From Muribaculaceae bacterium (GTDB taxonomy: Bacteria > Bacteroidota > Bacteroidia > Bacteroidales > Muribaculaceae): DNA of 5,099 nt. The position numbers were made by a program, and so were the translations under genes. Where the stretch lies: NCBI GenBank assembly GCA_024400895.1, contig JAKSMA010000183.1, forward strand, positions 1 through 5,099, written 5' to 3'. Numbering within the stretch: the stretch's first letter is position 1; each line of letters starts with the position of its first letter. Shown here in pieces: positions 1-5,099 of the stretch. Under the pieces are notes generated by a model. The model saw only the letters and a program-made list of their open reading frames with translations. It had not been told where the DNA came from and did not search any database.

Positions 1-17
1 AAATGAGATATATTTTA

Positions 18-25
18 TATTTTTG
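18..25 (+). promoter_or_regulatory. Possible Bacteroidota -7 promoter element
   Basis: The bases TATTTTTG match the TAnnTTTG consensus of the Bacteroidota primary sigma factor -7 box. Transcription would start near position 32, leaving a leader of only about 9 bases before the ATG at 41, which is short. The surrounding 40 bases are almost pure A/T, so a chance match is quite possible, and the -33 element would fall off the left edge and cannot be checked. The gene could instead be read from an upstream promoter as part of a longer operon. Confidence 0.2.
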
Positions 26-40
26 AAAAAAATTAAGATT

Positions 41-2602
41 ATGAAAAAAATTATATTCTCAGCTATTTTAGCGATATCTGCTGTATTTTCTTTCAATGCA
101 GCAAATAATGTGGCCTATCAAGATGCGTCGGTCCGCTTCACTGTTATCACCGATGGCACGGTGCGTATGGAATATTCGCCCGACGGCAAGTTTGTTGACG
201 AAAACTCGTTTGTGGCAGTGGAGCGCGACTATGCTCCAGTGAAGTACACGGTAAAGAATGGCTCCTGGATAGAAATTACCACATCAAAGATGAAGCTCCG
301 CTACAAGAAGGGCAGTGGTGCTTTCACAGAAAAGAATACCGAAATCAAGGGCGTGAAGGGCGCATTCCAATTTGCATGGAAACCAGGCATGAAGCAGAAA
401 GCCAACCTCAAGGGTACTTATCGCACACTCGACCGTTGTTTGGGCGAGACATTCAGCCCCGGCAAGGAGAAAATTAAATTGCCTATTGAAGACGGTATTA
501 TTGCTCGTGACGGTTGGACGCTGATCGACGATTCAAAGAATTTCCTTTTCGACGGTTCGCAAGACTGGGACTGGGTGAAGCAACGCAAAGTTGCCGATGG
601 GGCACAGGACTGGTACTTTATGGCCTATGGCACCGACTACAAGAAGGCGCTGTCCGACTTTGCCACATTTGCCGGCAAGATGCCATTGCCTCCACGCTAT
701 GTGTTTGGCTACTGGTGGAGTCGCTACTGGGCTTACAGCGACCAAGAGATGCGCGACCTTATCGACAAGATGGATGCATATCAAATCCCTCTTGATGTGC
801 TCGTTGTCGACATGGACTGGCACTATACCGATAATGTGCGTGGCGGTTGGACAGGTTTCACATGGAATAGGTCGTTCTTCCCCGAGCCTAATAAATTCCT
901 CAACTATCTTCGCGACAAAGGCTTGAAAATAACGCTTAACCTCCATCCCGCCGATGGTATCAAGACCTGGGAAGAAAAGTACAAAGAAATGTGTGCTGAG
1001 GTGGGTTTGAACCCTGCAGAGAAGAAAGATATTCCTTGGTGGGGCAGTCGTAAGGACTTCACTAAGGGGCTGTTCAAGCATATTCTCAACCCGATGGAGA
1101 AAGAGGGCGTTGACTTCTGGTGGCTCGACTGGCAGCAGTATCCCAACGACTTGCTCGTTGACGGGCTGAGCAACACATGGTGGATTAACTACACCTTCTT
1201 TACGCAGCAGCAGAAGTTTACCGACAAGCGTCCGTTACTCTATCACCGTTGGGGTGGGCTTGGCAACCACCGCTATCAGATTGGTTTCTCGGGCGACACT
1301 TATGTGGGATGGAAATCATTGGATTTTCAGCCATATTTCAACCACACAGCCTCTAATGTGCTCTATGGCTTCTGGAGCCACGACATTGGTGGCCATATGT
1401 TTGGATGGGGCAATGATATCTCTCCAGAGGATGCCACCGACCATGTCGACCCTGAACTCTATGTGCGTTGGATGCAGTTTGGCGCATTGAGCCCAGTGCT
1501 CCGCACCCATTCCACCAAGGACAACCGTCTGGAGAAAGAGCCTTGGGCATTTGGCCCAGAGGTGACCGATATGCTCCGCGACATTATCCAACAGCGCTAT
1601 CGTATGGCTCCATATATATATACTACTGCTCGCAAGGCCCATGACACTTCCATCTCGATGTGCCGACCTATGTACTACGACTATCCAACCACCGAAGAGG
1701 CTTATCAGTTCAAGAACCAGTATATGTTCGGTGATGATATGATGATTGCACCTGTCACTCAGCCTGCTACTAAAGGTTTTGCGACCATCAAGGTATGGCT
1801 TCCTGAAGGTAAATGGTATGAGATGGTGAGCGGCACTATGCTCGAAGGCGGCAAGGTTGTGGAACGCGACTTTGCAATCGACGAATACCCCATCTATGTG
1901 AAGGCTGGTTCTGTTTTGCCATTCACTGGCAGTAAAGTTAAAAACCTTACAGCAAACGACGACCCAGTGGAAGTGACCGTGTTCCCTGGTGGAAATGGTG
2001 AGTTTAGAATGTATGAAGATGCTGGTGTGAGCCAGAATTACGAAACCGAGTGCGCATGGACTTCACTTTCGTCAAAGCGCGAAGATAGCCGTTTGACCGT
2101 GAATATCGCTCCTCGCCAAGGGGCTTACGAAGATATGCCACAAGCGCGAGATTTCAGTGTGCGCGTGCTGTGTTCTGAGTGGCCAGCTTCTGTGACCGTT
2201 AATGGTGTGGAAGCCGAATACACCTACGATGCCAAGGAATTGGCGGTGGTTGTGAAGTTGCCTAAGAAAGCATGTGGTGAAGCAACCGAGGTTGTTCTCA
2301 ATTATGCAGCGCAGACACAAAACCTCGCCGACGGTACCATCGGCCGCGCAAAACGCATCGTGAAGACGATGAACGAGTTTAAGAGCAAGCGCGATCCGGG
2401 TCGTTTGTTCAACGATGAAGTGGCTGAACTTGGTTCGTTCTATGTGGGTGTCAATTACAATCCAGATAAAGTGCTCGAGTGGGTGAATAAGTTCAACACC
2501 ACTTACAATCGTCTTCCCGAAGCCCTCAAGACTTTTGGCAACAAAGAGAATGACAAGGGCGACGTTCAATGGATTCTTGACGAAATCAACTACAAGAAAT
2601 AA
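41..2602 (+). CDS. Secreted glycoside hydrolase family 31 alpha-glycosidase
   Basis: This is a retaining GH31 enzyme of 853 residues, predicted to remove a terminal alpha-linked sugar from an oligosaccharide outside the cytoplasm. Residues 1 to about 20 form a signal peptide (KK, then a hydrophobic stretch, then FNAA). No lipobox cysteine is seen. An N-terminal beta-sandwich (about 24-205) precedes a TIM barrel (about 215-540) carrying VDMDWH (256-261), HPADG (302-306), the nucleophile D363 in WWLDWQQ, the acid/base D419 in SGDT, WSHDIGGH (445-452) and RTHS (488-491). Two C-terminal beta-sandwich domains follow (about 540-635 and 638-760), then a charged, probably helical tail (762-853) that the core family does not need. 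The usual WxDMNE nucleophile motif reads WLDWQQ, so the substrate could be alpha-glucose, xylose, galactose or N-acetylgalactosamine and is not resolved. The ATG at 41 is preferred over an in-frame TTG at 23, because it begins the signal peptide directly. The family call is firm; the specificity is open. Confidence 0.95.
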   Translation: MKKIIFSAILAISAVFSFNAANNVAYQDASVRFTVITDGTVRMEYSPDGKFVDENSFVAVERDYAPVKYTVKNGSWIEITTSKMKLRYKKGSGAFTEKNTEIKGVKGAFQFAWKPGMKQKANLKGTYRTLDRCLGETFSPGKEKIKLPIEDGIIARDGWTLIDDSKNFLFDGSQDWDWVKQRKVADGAQDWYFMAYGTDYKKALSDFATFAGKMPLPPRYVFGYWWSRYWAYSDQEMRDLIDKMDAYQIPLDVLVVDMDWHYTDNVRGGWTGFTWNRSFFPEPNKFLNYLRDKGLKITLNLHPADGIKTWEEKYKEMCAEVGLNPAEKKDIPWWGSRKDFTKGLFKHILNPMEKEGVDFWWLDWQQYPNDLLVDGLSNTWWINYTFFTQQQKFTDKRPLLYHRWGGLGNHRYQIGFSGDTYVGWKSLDFQPYFNHTASNVLYGFWSHDIGGHMFGWGNDISPEDATDHVDPELYVRWMQFGALSPVLRTHSTKDNRLEKEPWAFGPEVTDMLRDIIQQRYRMAPYIYTTARKAHDTSISMCRPMYYDYPTTEEAYQFKNQYMFGDDMMIAPVTQPATKGFATIKVWLPEGKWYEMVSGTMLEGGKVVERDFAIDEYPIYVKAGSVLPFTGSKVKNLTANDDPVEVTVFPGGNGEFRMYEDAGVSQNYETECAWTSLSSKREDSRLTVNIAPRQGAYEDMPQARDFSVRVLCSEWPASVTVNGVEAEYTYDAKELAVVVKLPKKACGEATEVVLNYAAQTQNLADGTIGRAKRIVKTMNEFKSKRDPGRLFNDEVAELGSFYVGVNYNPDKVLEWVNKFNTTYNRLPEALKTFGNKENDKGDVQWILDEINYKK

Positions 2603-2673
2603 GCCTTCCTTTATGGTCGGTTACTTGTATTGAATGTGTTGAAAATATGATTTTTTAGATAATAAGTGGTTTT

Positions 2674-3705
2674 ATGAAAATTTTAGTGGTAATGGTGTGC
2701 CTTTTGGTGTGCTCTGGTGCTTTCGGCGCTCCGATTGCTTCTTCCAATGGCGATAAGGTGGCTGAGGCTCCTGCTTTTCGCGACCCGGTGACCGATGGCG
2801 CAGCCGACCCTTGTGTGGTGTTTAACCGTCAGGAAAAGGTGTGGTATATGTTCTACACCCAGCGGCGTGCCAACACCGAATCGTGCGACGTGGCGTATTG
2901 CTATGGCAACAAGATAGGCGTGGCTTGCAGCGACGACAATGGTCGCAGCTGGTATTATCGCGGCACTCTTGATTTGGATTTTGAAAATGGTCATAACACC
3001 TTTTGGGCTCCCGATGCAGTCTATTACAAAGGGGAATACCACATGTTCGTGACCTATATCCGTGGTGTGCGTAATCATTGGGGCGGTGCTTCGAAGATGA
3101 TGCACTACACCAGCGAAGACCTTTGGAAGTGGAAATGTGAAGGCGCTTGCAAACTCCCTAAAGAGGGCGTGATTGATGCCACGTTGGCGCAATTGCCTTC
3201 GGGGAAATGGCGTATGTGGTTTAAGTGGGACAGCAAGTCGTACTTTGCCGATAGCGACGACCTCTTCAAATGGACCGGTGCCGACAAGCCTGCAGTGAGC
3301 GACCATCCTCATGAAGGTGCCAAGGCATTCAGATTTGGCAAGTATTATTGGCTCGTGATGGATGAGTGGGCTGGTATGGGCGTGTATCGTTCCGACGACT
3401 TCGACCATTGGACTCGTCAAGAGGGCAGAATACTTGATGTGCCAAGCAATCGGCGTGACGACGGTCCATCGGGTTCGCATGGCGATGTGGTAGTGGTTGG
3501 CGACCGTGCATGGGTGTTCTATTTCACCCATCCGGGCAGAAAGCGTCATCCCGACGCCGACCACGATGCCAACGACAATATCCCGTATGAGCACCGACGC
3601 TCATCAATTCAGGTGGCAAAACTCGAAATCACCCCAGAGGGCACGCTCCAAGTGAAAGACCGCAATGCTGGTGTGCACATCTATCTCCCCGACGACTATA
3701 AATAG
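2674..3705 (+). CDS. Secreted GH43-like five-bladed beta-propeller glycosidase
   Basis: This 343-residue protein looks like a complete single-domain beta-propeller glycosidase of the GH43/GH32/GH117 type, which use three active-site carboxylates. Candidates are D45 in AADP (general base), D168 in VIDAT (pKa modulator or transition-state stabiliser) and E214 in HEGAK (general acid). Blade signatures include FWAPDAVYYKGEYHMF (110-125), FGKYYWLVMD (221-230) followed by GVYRSDDFDHW (236-246), and GSHGDVVVV (267-275), whose His could hold a central metal ion. HPGR (286-289) and the RRSSIQVAKLEI strand (308-319) close the fold. Residues 1 to about 19 are a signal peptide; C13 is preceded by LLV, a poor lipobox, so a soluble secreted or periplasmic enzyme is more likely than a lipoprotein. 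It starts 71 bp after the GH31 stop with no terminator between, which suggests one operon. No Shine-Dalgarno is seen, as is common in Bacteroidota. The substrate (arabinose, xylose, galactose or other) cannot be read from the sequence, and another propeller family remains possible. Confidence 0.78.
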   Translation: MKILVVMVCLLVCSGAFGAPIASSNGDKVAEAPAFRDPVTDGAADPCVVFNRQEKVWYMFYTQRRANTESCDVAYCYGNKIGVACSDDNGRSWYYRGTLDLDFENGHNTFWAPDAVYYKGEYHMFVTYIRGVRNHWGGASKMMHYTSEDLWKWKCEGACKLPKEGVIDATLAQLPSGKWRMWFKWDSKSYFADSDDLFKWTGADKPAVSDHPHEGAKAFRFGKYYWLVMDEWAGMGVYRSDDFDHWTRQEGRILDVPSNRRDDGPSGSHGDVVVVGDRAWVFYFTHPGRKRHPDADHDANDNIPYEHRRSSIQVAKLEITPEGTLQVKDRNAGVHIYLPDDYK

Positions 3706-3711
3706 CTATTT
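3700..3711. repeat. 12-bp perfect palindrome across the convergent stop codons
   Basis: The bases AAATAGCTATTT equal their own reverse complement, centred between 3705 and 3706. The palindrome contains the TAG stop of the propeller gene and touches the TAA stop of the opposing beta-helix gene at 3711-3713. It has no loop and is A/T-rich, so it is a poor intrinsic terminator by itself. It may simply result from two stop codons meeting, or may be a weak bidirectional signal. Confidence 0.3.
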
Positions 3712-5099
3712 TATTTGGTGAGAGTGCGGCCGGTGGTGCGCGTTTTGACGTTGCTCACGTGGCTGGGTTTCTTGTCGGGCGATGTGGTGAAGAGTTTGCT
3801 TACGCTGGCATCTACAGTGGTGTTGGAGATGTCGTGGCTGTAATCGTTGCTTTTCGGCATGCCCACGAGTGTGTTGTATTTGCCGAGGCGTGCATCGATG
3901 GTGCTGCCGCTGATTTGTAGTTTCTTGGGCGCATTGATGTAGTAGCCGTGAGAGTCGCATCCGCCTATTGAAATCTGAGAATCCTTGATGACCACCGACT
4001 CCATTTGCTCAAATAGGCTCCAGTCCACACGGGCTGTGCCGTGCACTCTGCACTTGTCGAGACTCACAGAATAGGATTTTCCACCCACTTTGCTAAATAG
4101 ATAGGCAAATGGGTTGCTGGTTTTACCTCCGCTGTAGGAGGCGCTACCGTTCACTTCTATATCAGTGTTCACAAAATCAACTTTTGGACTGGTGGCTTTT
4201 GTTGAAAAAGCCGCAAATATGCTCATGATGCAGTATTGGCTACTTGCGTCGGTTTGCGTTTTGAGGTTGAACTTGAACGTGCAGTTCTCAAATAGCAATC
4301 GGTCGGCACAAGTGCGTAAAGCCAGCGTTCCGTAGGTGCCGGTAGAGAAGTCGAATGTTGTGTTTTTGATGATGAAAGTATCACCAACACGACCTTCTGA
4401 AGCATTGAAAGCATAACTGTCGTAACCTACGAGCTTGTATTTCCCGTTGACCACAAATTTGCTGTTTTCAATTCGATTGCCGTATGATTGATTGGTGTAG
4501 GCTGCGTCTGATTCCTGCTTCGGGCCATAGAAAAGGTCGGTAAACGAGGCGTTGCGCACCACCACATTGTGCGAAAGTGTGGAGATGTCGATAGGTTGGA
4601 GGGCATAGTCTCCACTCACATTTTCCACCGTCACATTCTCTGCACGCATACCGATTGGTTGGAAGTAATGGTGCGAGAACGTGCAATCTGCGATGCGCGC
4701 GTTGCTGATTTTTCCTGCTTGGGCGTAGTTGTTGCGCTTCATGCCAAACACCACACCATTGAGGCGCATCTCAAAGTGGCAGTCGTGTACATTGATACCC
4801 GACGAGGTCTTGTTTGGGGCGCTGGTGTCGAACACCACGCCTTCTGCCGCCAGTCCCAGATTTTTTGTGCCGTCGGAACCATAGTAATAGCAATTGTCAG
4901 CCCAATCATATTTATTGCCCCCACGTGCCACCGTGTAGGAAACCCCATTCACCTTTATGGCTTTTGATGGATTTCCGCTGGTGTGGACTGGGGGAAAATC
5001 GTGACATTCGTGATAGCCCATAAATGCCATGTTGCTCACTTCCACATTGCTGCAGTCGACAAAGCGAATACCGCTGATAAGCACGCCGCCGTGCATTAC
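3711..5099 (-). CDS. Right-handed parallel beta-helix protein, C-terminal part (5' end off the window)
   Basis: This is the last 462 codons of a larger gene that enters from the right edge. The frame is open through the final base (a Val codon precedes the Met at 5096), and that Met is followed at once by a beta-helix rung rather than a signal peptide, so it is not a convincing start. Counting from that Met, a rung motif of the form N/D-C/T/S-x-hydrophobic recurs at DCSNV (14), DCHFE (105), DCTFS (137), NASF (182), NSKF (211), NTTF (245), NCTFK (271), NTDI (310), KCRV (348), DSQI (372), GSTI (397) and NTTV (425), mostly 24-39 residues apart. This is the ladder expected of a pectin-lyase-like fold. 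A loop at about 28-95 interrupts the ladder and contains H29, H32 and H38. No C-terminal sorting domain is seen. Members of this fold include polysaccharide lyases, GH28-type hydrolases and non-enzymatic surface proteins; no catalytic signature decides between them. It converges on the propeller gene with a 5-bp gap. Confidence 0.85.
   Translation of the reverse strand, partial: VMHGGVLISGIRFVDCSNVEVSNMAFMGYHECHDFPPVHTSGNPSKAIKVNGVSYTVARGGNKYDWADNCYYYGSDGTKNLGLAAEGVVFDTSAPNKTSSGINVHDCHFEMRLNGVVFGMKRNNYAQAGKISNARIADCTFSHHYFQPIGMRAENVTVENVSGDYALQPIDISTLSHNVVVRNASFTDLFYGPKQESDAAYTNQSYGNRIENSKFVVNGKYKLVGYDSYAFNASEGRVGDTFIIKNTTFDFSTGTYGTLALRTCADRLLFENCTFKFNLKTQTDASSQYCIMSIFAAFSTKATSPKVDFVNTDIEVNGSASYSGGKTSNPFAYLFSKVGGKSYSVSLDKCRVHGTARVDWSLFEQMESVVIKDSQISIGGCDSHGYYINAPKKLQISGSTIDARLGKYNTLVGMPKSNDYSHDISNTTVDASVSKLFTTSPDKKPSHVSNVKTRTTGRTLTK

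Noticed and set aside
23..40. A TTG start for the GH31 gene adding six residues
   Set aside because: The ATG at 41 begins a well-formed signal peptide directly, and the six added residues (MKKIKI) mostly duplicate the MKKI start. TTG starts are uncommon, and position 23 overlaps the possible -7 promoter box.
533..1081. A 182-codon open frame opposite the GH31 N-terminal and barrel region
   Set aside because: It is also in codon register with the sense gene and has no domain signature; the sense frame carries conserved GH31 motifs throughout.
1610..1626. An AT dinucleotide tract that resembles a simple repeat
   Set aside because: It is short and encodes the conserved-looking PYIYTT segment of the GH31 barrel, so it is explained by coding sequence.
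2072..2569. A 165-codon open frame opposite the 3' part of the GH31 gene
   Set aside because: It is codon-aligned with the sense gene and arises from the same codon avoidance; the sense reading matches the GH31 C-terminal domains.
2603..2673. A promoter or terminator in the gap between the two glycosidase genes
   Set aside because: The gap contains T-runs and A/T-rich stretches but no inverted repeat able to form a stable hairpin and no TAnnTTTG match, so neither is supported.
2683..3594. A 303-codon open frame on the minus strand opposite the propeller glycosidase gene
   Set aside because: It is in exact codon register with the sense gene, so it stays open only because the sense gene does not use TTA, CTA or TCA codons there; two TCA codons near 3601 end it. 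The translation has no recognisable domain, while the sense strand has clear glycosidase motifs.
4569..4967. A 132-codon plus-strand open frame inside the beta-helix gene
   Set aside because: It is in register opposite the beta-helix frame. The minus-strand reading has a clear repeat pattern, and the plus-strand one is unstructured and His/Val-rich in the way complement shadows are.
5094..5096. ATG at the right edge as the true start of the beta-helix protein
   Set aside because: The frame stays open upstream to the window end, no signal peptide follows this Met, and a beta-helix rung begins at once, so the real start must lie beyond the window.

Overview
The window looks like a carbohydrate-degradation region of a Bacteroidota chromosome, most likely a gut Bacteroidales (Prevotella, Bacteroides or Muribaculaceae-like). 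The reasons are secreted glycosidases with Lys-initiated signal peptides, AT-rich start regions without a clear Shine-Dalgarno, moderate GC content in the genes, and a long right-handed beta-helix protein next to them. The genus cannot be fixed from the sequence. Coding density is very high and no stretch over 300 bases lacks a gene.

Layout: (1) 41-2602 (+) is a complete, secreted glycoside hydrolase family 31 enzyme with both catalytic aspartates visible, a variant motif after the nucleophile, and an extra C-terminal, probably helical tail. (2) After 71 bp with no visible terminator or promoter, 2674-3705 (+) is a secreted five-bladed beta-propeller glycosidase of the GH43/GH32-like type, with three plausible active-site acids. 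(3) Only 5 bp beyond its stop, a convergent gene at 3711-5099 (-) encodes the C-terminal part of a large parallel beta-helix (pectin-lyase-like) protein. Its 5' end lies beyond the right edge of the window.

How they may work together: the two plus-strand genes are probably co-transcribed and would remove sugars from the same glycan outside the cytoplasm, GH31 cleaving an alpha-linked sugar and the propeller enzyme a second linkage. The beta-helix protein could be a polysaccharide lyase or hydrolase, or a non-catalytic surface protein. It belongs to a separate, opposing transcription unit, so a functional link is only inferred from proximity. No SusC/SusD pair, regulator, RNA gene, mobile element or CRISPR array is seen here.

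I did not find clear evidence of a wholly new system. The points most worth following are the unassigned substrate specificities, the GH31 C-terminal tail, the His-rich loop of the beta-helix protein, and the very tight convergent gene junction.
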